Origin: Arenimonas sp.
GTDB lineage: Bacteria > Pseudomonadota > Alphaproteobacteria > Rhizobiales > Rhizobiaceae
Direction of reading: 5' to 3'
Assembly (NCBI GenBank): GCA_019459145.1
Contig: JAIBEK010000032.1
Span: forward strand, 1-64,000
DNA length: 64,000 nucleotides
A program made the translations under genes and the position numbers. Below are positions 30,346 to 38,600 of the stretch, one piece after another. The notes under the pieces are model-generated. The model searched no databases. It saw nothing but the letters and a program-made list of their open reading frames with translations, and was not told the origin of the DNA. Position 1 is the stretch's first letter. Each line of letters begins with the position of its first letter.

Positions 30346-30783
30346 ATGGAGAGACGCGGCCCGGCGGATCGTTCCGCCTACAGGTTGTTCCGCACGCTGA
30401 CGACCCGCTGGGCCGACAATGACATTTACGGCCATATGAACAATGTCGTTCATTACAGCCTGTTCGATACGGCGGTGAACGGTTTGCTGATCGAGAGGGG
30501 CGTGCTCGACATCCATGGCGGGGAGCGGATCTTTCTCGTCGTCGAGACGGGATGCCGCTATTTTTCAGAGATCGCCTTTCCGGACGTCATCGATGCGGGA
30601 ATCCGGGTGGCCCGGCTCGGCGGCTCCTCCGTTCGCTACGAGGTGGGCCTCTTCCGCAAGGGAGAACAGGCCGCTGCCGCGGAGGGCTTCTTCATCCATG
30701 TGCAGGTCGATCGCGCGACGCGTCGGCCGGTGCCGCTGGGTGATGAGGCCCGTCGCGTGCTGGAGTCGCTGTCGGTCGCGTGA
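30346..30783 (+). CDS. acyl-CoA thioesterase, 4-hydroxybenzoyl-CoA thioesterase-like (hot-dog fold)
   Basis: Cytosolic enzyme of 145 aa with the hot-dog thioesterase pattern: TRWADNDIYGHMNNVVHY near residue 20, with the catalytic-type Asp in WADND and HMNN. Start may be ATG 30346 or GTG 30337, the latter overlapping the dehydrogenase stop as GTGA. The pair may work together on an acyl or aldehyde substrate; not certain. Confidence 0.82.
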   Translation: MERRGPADRSAYRLFRTLTTRWADNDIYGHMNNVVHYSLFDTAVNGLLIERGVLDIHGGERIFLVVETGCRYFSEIAFPDVIDAGIRVARLGGSSVRYEVGLFRKGEQAAAAEGFFIHVQVDRATRRPVPLGDEARRVLESLSVA

Positions 30784-30791
30784 TGATCTTT

Positions 30792-30817
30792 GGAACCCAA
30801 GGGCGGGTGGGGCGGTT
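30792..30817 (+). promoter_or_regulatory. EcfG-type general-stress promoter
   Basis: GGAAC, 17 bases, GGTT. This fits the alphaproteobacterial EcfG/RpoE2 consensus (GGAAC-N16/17-CGTT, or GGAAC-N18/19-TT). It lies 30 bases upstream of the start of a small hydrophilic protein gene, just after the thioesterase stop. Confidence 0.6.
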
Positions 30818-30846
30818 TCTTGTGTCATGTAAACGAGGAGACAGCC

Positions 30847-31020
30847 ATGAGCCCCGATGAAAAGATCGACCAGGCCGAATTGCAGCGCGAACGCCGCGAG
30901 GAAGACATGCCGGCGGCCGGGCCGCACGGCCGCAAGGAACTGACCGACCCGATGAAGACGCCGGGTACTGGATCACTGCCGGAACCGGGTGCGTCCAAGA
31001 CCGACGTCGGTCCCGACTGA
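30847..31020 (+). CDS. small hydrophilic protein, probably stress induced
   Basis: Protein of 57 aa, highly charged and rich in Pro/Gly toward the end (GTGSLPEPGASKTDVGPD), no hydrophobic segment. GAGGAGA lies upstream of the ATG. The family is unrecognised. The size, disorder and EcfG-type promoter resemble small general-stress proteins of rhizobia. A terminator follows directly, so it is its own transcription unit. Confidence 0.7.
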   Translation: MSPDEKIDQAELQRERREEDMPAAGPHGRKELTDPMKTPGTGSLPEPGASKTDVGPD

Positions 31021-31045
31021 TCGACGAATGCCCGTTGAAACGACG

Positions 31046-31076
31046 AAAGGCCGGCGGGTGTCCGCCGGCCTTTTTT
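31046..31076 (+). terminator. rho-independent terminator
   Basis: 12-bp stem (AAAGGCCGGCGG with its complement), 4-base loop, six-T run. It ends the small-protein transcript and probably also the convergent DUF475 gene. Confidence 0.88.
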
Positions 31077-31098
31077 CTGTATCGCCCCTGGTCGCGTC

Positions 31099-32196
31099 TC
31101 AGATGTTTTCGGCGATCGTTTCGCGTTCGCGCTGCAGCTCCTCGGCGCGTTCCTTGCGATTGTAGCGGATCGAAGACCACAGCGAGATGCCGATCAGGCC
31201 GGCGCCGCCGAGGCCGGTGATGACTTCGGGAATGTGCACCAGCGTCTGGCAGTACATGATGACCGACAGGATCAGGATCGCATAGAAGGCACCGTGTTCC
31301 AGGTAGCGGTATTCGGCCAGCGTTCCCTTTTCGACCAGCATGATCGTCATCGAGCGCACATACATGGCGCCGATGCCGAGGCCGATGGCGATGACGAACA
31401 GGTTCTGGCTGAGCGCGAAGGCGCCGATGACGCCGTCGAAGGAGAAACTCGCATCGAGCACTTCGAGATAGATGAAGGCGCCGAGACCGCCCTTGGCCGC
31501 TTCCGACATCGTCTTCTGCGACTGGTCGAGAAGACCGCCGAGCACTTCGACGGCGAGGAAGGTCAGCAGGCCGTAGATGGCGGAATAGACGAAGGTGACG
31601 GCTTCCTCGCCTTCGAGCAGCTTCGAAAACAGCAGGATCAGCAGCAGGACGAAGGCGATCTCGATACCCTTGATCGTGGCCGACCGCGCCATGTGCTTCT
31701 CGACCATTTCGATCCAGTGCACGTCCTTCTCATGGTCGAAGAAATAGGTGAGGCCGACCATCATCAGGAAGGTACCGCCGAAGGCAGCGATCGGCAGGTG
31801 GGCATCGTTCATGATGCGGGCATATTCGGCCGGTTCCCGCGCCGCCAGGATGAAGGCATCGACAGGTCCGATTCCGGCAGCGATGACCACGATCAGCAGC
31901 GGGAAGACGATACGCATGCCGAACACGGCAATGATGATGCCCCAGGTCAGGAAGCGATGCTGCCAGACCGGCGTCATGTCCTTGAGCTTGTTGGCATTGA
32001 CGATGGCGTTGTCGAAGGACAGCGAGATTTCGAGTACTGCGAGCACGGCGCAGATGAAGAAGACGGTGGCCATGCCGCCGATCGTGCCGGTCGTCTGCCA
32101 GCCAAGCCAGGCGCCGAGAAGGAGACCGACGACCGTGACGATGAAGGCCCATTTGAAGTAGCCGAGCGTGTTGTTTCCGGATACGGGCTGGCTCAT
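31099..32196 (-). CDS. TerC-like DUF475 integral membrane protein
   Basis: Membrane protein of 365 aa with about eight to nine segments. The conserved acidic motifs EISLSFDNAIVNA in the second segment and EVLDASFSFDGVIGAFA in the second half are those of TerC/DUF475 proteins, proposed to move metal ions such as manganese. ATG 32196 has GGGAGA upstream. The 343-base region upstream (32197-32539) has no gene and no riboswitch I can recognise. Confidence 0.85.
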   Translation of the reverse strand: MSQPVSGNNTLGYFKWAFIVTVVGLLLGAWLGWQTTGTIGGMATVFFICAVLAVLEISLSFDNAIVNANKLKDMTPVWQHRFLTWGIIIAVFGMRIVFPLLIVVIAAGIGPVDAFILAAREPAEYARIMNDAHLPIAAFGGTFLMMVGLTYFFDHEKDVHWIEMVEKHMARSATIKGIEIAFVLLLILLFSKLLEGEEAVTFVYSAIYGLLTFLAVEVLGGLLDQSQKTMSEAAKGGLGAFIYLEVLDASFSFDGVIGAFALSQNLFVIAIGLGIGAMYVRSMTIMLVEKGTLAEYRYLEHGAFYAILILSVIMYCQTLVHIPEVITGLGGAGLIGISLWSSIRYNRKERAEELQRERETIAENI

Positions 32197-32539
32197 CGAC
32201 GTGTCTCCCGGTTGATTTGCGTTGTCGAAGGGGAGGAGCGAAGTGATCCGCCGCGCGTCACCCAGCACGCGCAGGACATGGGCATGTTCGAAGATATCAT
32301 TTTCTTGAATCCGCCGGCCGATATTGCTGGCGGTACCGACATCACGAGAGCGCCGTAAACTCTCGCCAGAGGGGCCCGGCACCAAAGTTTATCCGTGAAG
32401 ACCAGTGGTCATAGTGTCACAGAACCTGGTCGTTTTCACCGAAGTCGGACCTTGCGTCAAGACCCCGGCACATTTGCACCGCGCGCTAATCGATTTAGGG
32501 CGGCTTTGTCCCCTGTCCACCGGAAACGCCGGCCTTTTC
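32197..32539. other. intergenic region without a recognised gene
   Basis: No ORF with coding character was seen. It should contain the DUF475 promoter on the minus strand. No recognisable riboswitch or small RNA. The right end holds the OsmC terminator hairpin. Confidence 0.5.
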
Positions 32540-32548
32540 CTAGGCCGG
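32529..32548 (-). terminator. hairpin at the end of the OsmC gene
   Basis: CCGGCC and GGCCGG arms with an 8-base loop that contains the OsmC stop codon. Only three T residues follow on the minus strand, so terminator strength is doubtful. Confidence 0.45.
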
Positions 32549-32971
32549 GCCTTGTTCCGTGAGGCGCAGCGTCAGGCCCGGGTTTTCGCCAAGCGTATTA
32601 CTGACCGTGCAGATTTGCTCCGCGTCATGAACAATCGCCAGCTTGGTTTCCGCATCGATATCGCCGTCGATGGTGAAGAGGATGTCGAAACGGGCGATGC
32701 GCGACGGGCCGTCGTCCGCCTTTTGACCGCCGACCTCGACGCGGATTTCCCGGATGCTTTCATGAACGCCCATGCGATGGGCAGCGATGCGCGCGCTCAT
32801 CGCCATGCAGGAGGCAAGCGAAGCATAAAGCAGATCCAGCGGATTGAAGCCCGGCTGCGAGGGGCCGGTGACGATGTCGAGTTCTCCGCTGGTCGGCGTG
32901 ACGAGATGCGGGAAGCCGGTGCGTCCAAGGCTTGCGGTGGCTCCGGTCGGCCGAATTTTCGATTGCTGCAT
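32540..32971 (-). CDS. OsmC-family protein
   Basis: Cytosolic protein of 143 aa of the OsmC/Ohr superfamily. The helix with the conserved Cys is seen in NPLDLLYASLASCMAMSARIAAHRMG near residues 45-70, and the second redox-type Cys in EQICTVSNTL near residue 120. Probably detoxifies organic hydroperoxides. No OhrR regulator is adjacent. Confidence 0.85.
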   Translation of the reverse strand: MQQSKIRPTGATASLGRTGFPHLVTPTSGELDIVTGPSQPGFNPLDLLYASLASCMAMSARIAAHRMGVHESIREIRVEVGGQKADDGPSRIARFDILFTIDGDIDAETKLAIVHDAEQICTVSNTLGENPGLTLRLTEQGPA

Positions 32972-33059
32972 CTGCCGTCCCTCGCGCCTGCCGACGGCCC
33001 TGCATAGCGGTGGGGCGTCTGGTCGGCAAGCGTGTCGACCAGGTGCAGCCTGTGGGTTG

Positions 33060-33467
33060 TCAAAGTGAACTGCCGATGCGGGCTGTTCCGGTCTGGCCGT
33101 TATTACGCATCCATTTGAGCTTGTTGTCGCTGATGCGCTCCAGTTCGAAGCACATGGGCTCGCCCTTGTACCAGGTGGTGAATTTCTGGCACAGCCGGTT
33201 GCCATCGATCCACCAGCGACCGGTGTCGGAGGGCTTGGCCAGGCGTCCGAGGCCGAGCGCCTCGCCCGAGCCGTCCACCTGTCCGTCGAGGCGATAATTG
33301 AGCGGGAATTCGCCGCCGAAGGGGACTGCCAGATAGATCCGTTTGCCGATCACCGACTGCTTGATCTCGGCGGCATCATAGCGGTTCTGGTTTGCATTGG
33401 CGGGGTCTGTCAGAATGAGCGCAGAGGCAAGCGCCGCAAACACCGTGATCGTCTTTGCTGTCGTCAT
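33060..33467 (-). CDS. small secreted protein of unknown function
   Basis: Protein of 135 aa with a signal peptide ending near ANA-NQN. Mature part is predicted mostly beta (RIYLAVPFGGEFPLNYRL, GRWWIDGNRLCQKF, EPMCFELERI) with two cysteines that may form a disulfide. I recognise it only as a type common in rhizobia (lipocalin-like or DUF995-like), not a defined function. Neighbours give no further clue. Confidence 0.68.
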   Translation of the reverse strand: MTTAKTITVFAALASALILTDPANANQNRYDAAEIKQSVIGKRIYLAVPFGGEFPLNYRLDGQVDGSGEALGLGRLAKPSDTGRWWIDGNRLCQKFTTWYKGEPMCFELERISDNKLKWMRNNGQTGTARIGSSL

Positions 33468-33531
33468 CTTTCCGGTCTCCCTGATGGTTCCAAGCTTGTT
33501 CCATCCAAAGATACGCAGGGCATGCAGACTT

Positions 33532-33560
33532 GGATCAGCCTGGGATCAGCCTGGGATCAG
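33532..33560. repeat. 11-bp tandem repeat across the pbpC stop codon
   Basis: About 2.6 copies of GGATCAGCCTG. The minus-strand stop codon of pbpC falls in the last partial copy, so copy-number changes would alter only the 3' flank. Confidence 0.85.
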
Positions 33561-35647
33561 GGGTGTCGTATGAAAATCCCGACACTTGCGGCGCGGCCGG
33601 CGGCGTCGATCACGGTCAGTGTCGAATAGCCCGAGCCCTCCGGCGTCCAGTCACTGATGCGCCGGCGGGTCGGTTCGGCGAGCGGCTTGCCATTGGCGAG
33701 CCAGCGAAACGGTGCGCGCCCCGCCTGCAGCTTGAGGATCAGCGGCAGGGCCGAGCCGTCCGGCGTCGTGCCGAGTTCGACATGGGCGCCTTCCGGCGGG
33801 TAGACGATCTGTGGCGGCTTTTCCCGCGCAGAGGCCGAGATAAGTCCATTCGCCTGCATGGAGAACCGGCGCTGGCTGACGGGCAGTTCGGCCTGGGCGA
33901 TGCGGGCTGCTCCGCGGGGTGCTGCCGGAAGCGGCGTTCCGGCAATCCCGGACTTGGCGAAGGCCTCGAACAACACCGGTGCAGCGGTGGCGTAACCGGA
34001 AATGCCGGGGATGGCGGCGTTGTCCGGCCGGCCGATCCATACGCCGATCACATAGCGGCCGTCATAGCCGACGGACCAGGCGTCGCGGTAGCCATAGCTT
34101 GTGCCGGTCTTGTAGGCGATGCCGCTCTTTGGACTGCCGAGCGGCGGCAGGACGGCGGAGAGGACGTCGGCGATGTTCCAGGCGGCGACGGGTTCAAACA
34201 GCGGCGGGCTTTCGATCACGCCGGGGAGCTCGCGTATGCCGTCCCCCAGCCGTACCGGACTGTCATGGTTCGCAAGGCCGGCATAGAGTTGCACCAGATC
34301 CTTGAGCGACAGGCCGACCCCGCCGAGCGCGATGGCAAGGCCCGGTGCTTCGGCGGTCGGCAGGCGCGGTGTGACCTCGGCGCGGCGCATACGCGCCATC
34401 AGCTTGGTCGGACCCAGCGCATCGAGAAGGCGGACCGCCGGCACGTTGAGCGACAACTGCAGCGCCTGGCGGATCGAGACGTCGCCCTGGTAGGACATGT
34501 CGAAATTTTTCGGGCGGTAGCCGAAGAAGTCGGCCGGGCGGTCCTCGACAATCGTCTCCTGGGCGACCAGCCCCTCCTCGAAGGCAAGGCCGTAGATGAA
34601 GGGTTTGAGCGTCGAGCCCGGCGACCGGCTCTGGCGCGTCATGTCAATCCAGCCGGAGCGCGAGGCGTCGAAATAATCGGCGGCGCCGACCTCGGCGAGG
34701 ATTTCGCCTGTCTCCGCATCGGCCATCATCAGGGCGAGCGAAACCTTTGGGTCGAGCTTGGCCGAGGCGTACAGCGCGACCGTTTCCAACCTCTGCTGGA
34801 TATCTGCATTGAGCGTCGTGGCATGGCGCTCGGCTGCCGGGTCCTTCCTGCGGGCGGCTTCTGCCAAATGCGCCGCCAGCGCCGGCAACTGGGCGCGCCG
34901 GGTCGGGACGGCACTGGACCCGGCACGGGCGATCTCGCTCGGGTCCAGGACGCCGGCTGTCTGCATGCGCTCGAGGACGCGCTGGCGAGCGCCTTCGGCC
35001 GTTGCCGGATGGCGATCCGGCCGGCGACGTTCCGGCAATTGCGGCAGGGCGACGAGCAGCGCGGCTTCCGCGACCGAAAGCCGGCGTGGCTCCTTGCCGA
35101 AATAGGCAAGGCTCGCGGCCCGCACCCCTTCGAGATTGCCGCCATAGGGGGCAAGGGTCAGGTAGAGGTCGAGGATTTCCGCCTTACCGAGGCGTCGCTC
35201 GATCTGGATTGCGCGGGCGATCTGGATCAGCTTGGCGATCACCGACCGCTCGCGCCTGGGTTCGATCAGGCGTGCCACCTGCATGCTGATGGTCGAGCCG
35301 CCGGAGATGATACGGCCATTGGCGACCAGTTGCAGCGCGGCCCGGCCAAGCGCCATCGGGTCTACCCCGCGATGATCCTCGAAGCGCCGATCCTCATAGG
35401 CAATGAGCATGTCGAGGAACTGCGGATCGACATCGGCGGCGCGGGTTCGCAGCCGCCACAAGCCATCCCGCGTGGCGAAGGCGCGCAGGAGCCGACCTTC
35501 GCGATCGACCACCTCGGTCGAGACGCTTGCCGCGCCGGCCAGCGGTGGCGGAAATGTCCGGTCGGCCCAGAGAAGGCCGGCGACGAGCGCCCCTGCCGCC
35601 AGCGAGGCGGCGAGGGCGCCGATACCGATGGTTCGAACCAGTCTCAT
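33557..35647 (-). CDS. pbpC: penicillin-binding protein 1C
   Basis: Bifunctional peptidoglycan synthase of 696 aa anchored by an N-terminal membrane segment. Glycosyltransferase domain: EDRRFEDHRGVDP with the catalytic Glu, and GGSTISMQVARLIEP. Transpeptidase domain: SPGSTLKPF (SxxK), SLNVP (SxN), and KTGTSYGYRDAW (KTG). A short C-terminal PBP1C domain follows. Starts by ATGA overlap with the alpha-2-macroglobulin gene, the standard pairing in which both guard the cell wall. Confidence 0.96.
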   Translation of the reverse strand: MRLVRTIGIGALAASLAAGALVAGLLWADRTFPPPLAGAASVSTEVVDREGRLLRAFATRDGLWRLRTRAADVDPQFLDMLIAYEDRRFEDHRGVDPMALGRAALQLVANGRIISGGSTISMQVARLIEPRRERSVIAKLIQIARAIQIERRLGKAEILDLYLTLAPYGGNLEGVRAASLAYFGKEPRRLSVAEAALLVALPQLPERRRPDRHPATAEGARQRVLERMQTAGVLDPSEIARAGSSAVPTRRAQLPALAAHLAEAARRKDPAAERHATTLNADIQQRLETVALYASAKLDPKVSLALMMADAETGEILAEVGAADYFDASRSGWIDMTRQSRSPGSTLKPFIYGLAFEEGLVAQETIVEDRPADFFGYRPKNFDMSYQGDVSIRQALQLSLNVPAVRLLDALGPTKLMARMRRAEVTPRLPTAEAPGLAIALGGVGLSLKDLVQLYAGLANHDSPVRLGDGIRELPGVIESPPLFEPVAAWNIADVLSAVLPPLGSPKSGIAYKTGTSYGYRDAWSVGYDGRYVIGVWIGRPDNAAIPGISGYATAAPVLFEAFAKSGIAGTPLPAAPRGAARIAQAELPVSQRRFSMQANGLISASAREKPPQIVYPPEGAHVELGTTPDGSALPLILKLQAGRAPFRWLANGKPLAEPTRRRISDWTPEGSGYSTLTVIDAAGRAASVGIFIRHP

Positions 35648-38600
35648 TGCTCTGCTGCCAGGACCTCCATGCGGCCCGTCGCCGTGCGGGCGTAGAATTG
35701 CGGACGGTACATGTCCTCGACATGGGCGGCGGGGTGGTCATAGACGCCGGGCGTCACCGCGCGCACCACATAGGCCAGCGCGATCGCGTCGTTCTCGCCC
35801 GCCTTGCGGCTGATGGCCGCGACGAAGCGGTCGTTGCGGAATTCGAGATGGGCGGTTTCGGTCTCGCCGATCCAGTCGAAATTGGCGAGCTTGGCACTGT
35901 CGACCAAGCTCGGATTGTCGATCTCGAAGCCGGCCGGCAGAAGGTCGGTGATCAGCAGTTCGGCCGGCCATTCGTCGGTTTCGGTGACTTCCAGCACGAC
36001 GACGTAGCGCTCGTTTTGGCTGGCCTCGCTGACATTCGCCTCTTCGCCGTCCAGCGTGTAGTAGCTGCGGGCGATGGTGAAGCCTTCCTCGGTGGCCGGC
36101 AGCGGCATGCTGGGTGCGGCGACCGTGGTGACCGAAGCGGTGAGCGGATCACTGCTGTTGTTGGTCAGCGTGACCGGATGTTGAAGCAGCGCGTCGCCGG
36201 AAATGCTGGCGCGGTAGCCGCCGCTGTGATCGGCGCCGTTCACCTCAACGCTGATACCCTCGTCACCCTGGTCGAGCGCGCGGGCGGCGAGCAGCGCCCA
36301 GGTCTGTTCCTGGGTGCTGAGATAGCGCTTGTCGCGCAGTTCCGCGCTGACGATCTTGGCCAACATCGGCACGATCGGCGGCACCGGACGGCTTTCGGCT
36401 GCAAGGGCCAGGACGGCGGCCGCGTCACGCAGCGAAGAGCCGTAGTCCGAGCGGTTGAGACTGACCTTGTGGATGCGGGCTTCTTCCGACATGCCGGCTG
36501 CATCGAGGAAGACGGCTCGCGAGCGTTCCGCATCGCCGTAAAGGGCAAGGGCTGCCGCCAGATGCGCCTTCGACAGCGGTGTCGGGAAATCGCCGAGCAT
36601 CGTGTCGGCATAGTAGCGCAGGTCGCTGATTGCGGCCTTGCGGTTGCGGGCGAGGACGTAGAGCGAATAGGCGATCTCGTTGCCGCGATCCTTGATGTTG
36701 GTGTCATAGCCGATGCGGTTCTGCAGGTTTTCCAGCGCCTGAACCATGGCCTCGTCCGGCACGTCGAACTTCTGTTCGCGCGCCCGGGTCAGGAAATCGC
36801 TGACATAGGCGTCGAGCCAGAGGTCGTCATAGCCCGGTGCCCAGAGGCCGAAACTCCCGCTCGACGACTGGTAGGACAGCACGCGGTAAACCGCTTCCTG
36901 CACACGCTTCCTGACCTCGGCATCGGCCGGCAGCCCCGAGCCGGGCTGCAACTCGTCGAAATAGACGAGTGGTAGCGCACGGCTGGTGGTCTGCTCGGCG
37001 CAGCCATAGGGGTAGCGGTCGAGGCTCATCATCAGCGCCGGGATGTCGAAGCCCTCGGCGCGCGAGACATTCAGGCTGACCGAAGCATCCTGCAGCAGGC
37101 TGTCGGCCAGAAGATCACCGTCGACGGTGAGGCTGCGCCCGGCCGCAAGGTTGATGATCCGACGTTCGGTGACCGGCAGCGAGGAGGGCCTGACCGGGAC
37201 GATCAGCTGCTGGGCGAGCGAAACCCCGTCGCCACCGGAAAGCGCCACATCGATCGTCCCCTGGCCCGGCTGCATGCCGGTGAGCGGCAGCGTCACCGTG
37301 GTCTTGCCGCCGGCTTCGAGGCTGATCGTCTGCGTGGCATCGTCTGTATCGACCGAGACCGGATCGCTCGGAGTGACCGCGAGGGTGTAGTCGCCGGCGG
37401 GGGCATCGGTCGCGACGATGTCGAGCCTGAGGGCGCTGACGTCGCCGGGGGCGAGGAAGCGTGGCAGGCTCGCCGTGACGACGATCGGATCGCGAATGAT
37501 GACATCGGTCTCAGCATGGCCGACGCCGGTCTTCGACCAGGCGACCGCCATGACGCGGGCCGTGCCGTTGAATTGCGGAATGTCGAAGCTAACGGTGGCC
37601 TTGCCGTCTGCGTCCAGCTTCACCGGGCCGGAGAAGAAGGCGACGAGCTTTTCCTTCGGCGGATTGCCCTGAAGTGGCATTTCGGCACCGTCACCGCCGG
37701 TGCGCAGCCGCCCTGTTGCGCCGAGCGAACCGTCGATCAGGCGGCCGTAAAGGTCGCGCATCTCGATGCCGAGACGGCGCTGGCCGAAATACCAGCTCTC
37801 CGGGTCCGGTGCCTCGTAGCGCGTCAGGTTGAGGATGCCGACATCGACGGCGGCGACCATGACATAGCCTTCCTCGTCAATGCCGGCACCGGCCACCTCG
37901 ATCGGGATCTGCAGGGCCTGGCGCGGCAGCGTCTTTTCCGGGGGTGAAAGCGTGATCGCCAGCTTGTCGGCGCCCGGATCGACGGTCAGCCAGGTGATGC
38001 CGATGGCGCGCATCGGCATGCGGCTTTCCTGGGCCTCGCCGGGGCGGAACAGGGTGGCGGTGACATAGGCGCCGGAGCCGAAATCGGCCGTGATCGGGAT
38101 CTCGACCTCGCCGCCGCCGGCCGGAATGGTGGCGGCCCTGGCGGTCACCAGCGTATCGGTGCCGACCGTCAGCAGCAGTTCGCCGGCAAAACGCGGGGAA
38201 ACCTTCAGCTTGGCGGTGTCGCCGACCTTGTAGTTCTCCTTGTCGAGGCCGATCTCCAGCGCGTCCGGCGTTTCGGTCGAGCTTGCCTCGACGAACCAGC
38301 CGGCGTCGAATTCGACGCTGGTGGCCGCACCGCCGGCGCTCGCCTGTTCGATTTCGAGGCGATAGCGCCCCCAGGTGACGGGCACGGCGATCTCCGCGCC
38401 GTCGCTTTCTATGTCCACGGTGCCATCGGCCACCTGCTTGGTGGTGACGATCGGTTCATAACGCCAGGACGAGCCCTCGCGATACCACTGGTAGTTCCGC
38501 TCCAGGCTGACGAGTTTCCACTTGGTGTCGGCAAGTGCCTGCTTTTCCCCGTCGGGGCCGACGGCGATGACATGGAAGCGGCCGGTGGAGTTCTCGGCGA

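Noticed and set aside
32197..32539. Manganese (yybP-ykoY) riboswitch upstream of the DUF475 gene
   Set aside because: Expected for some TerC-like genes, but no matching conserved loops were seen.
33468..33556. EcfG promoter before the 33060-33467 gene (two GGAAC boxes on the minus strand)
   Set aside because: Neither GGAAC is followed by GTT or TT at the right spacing.
33530..35695. 721-codon open frame antisense to pbpC
   Set aside because: Shadow of pbpC; the real gene has all catalytic motifs.
36991..37020. Loss of the thioester in the macroglobulin
   Set aside because: Reading the minus strand gives GCAEQ, so the thioester motif is intact.
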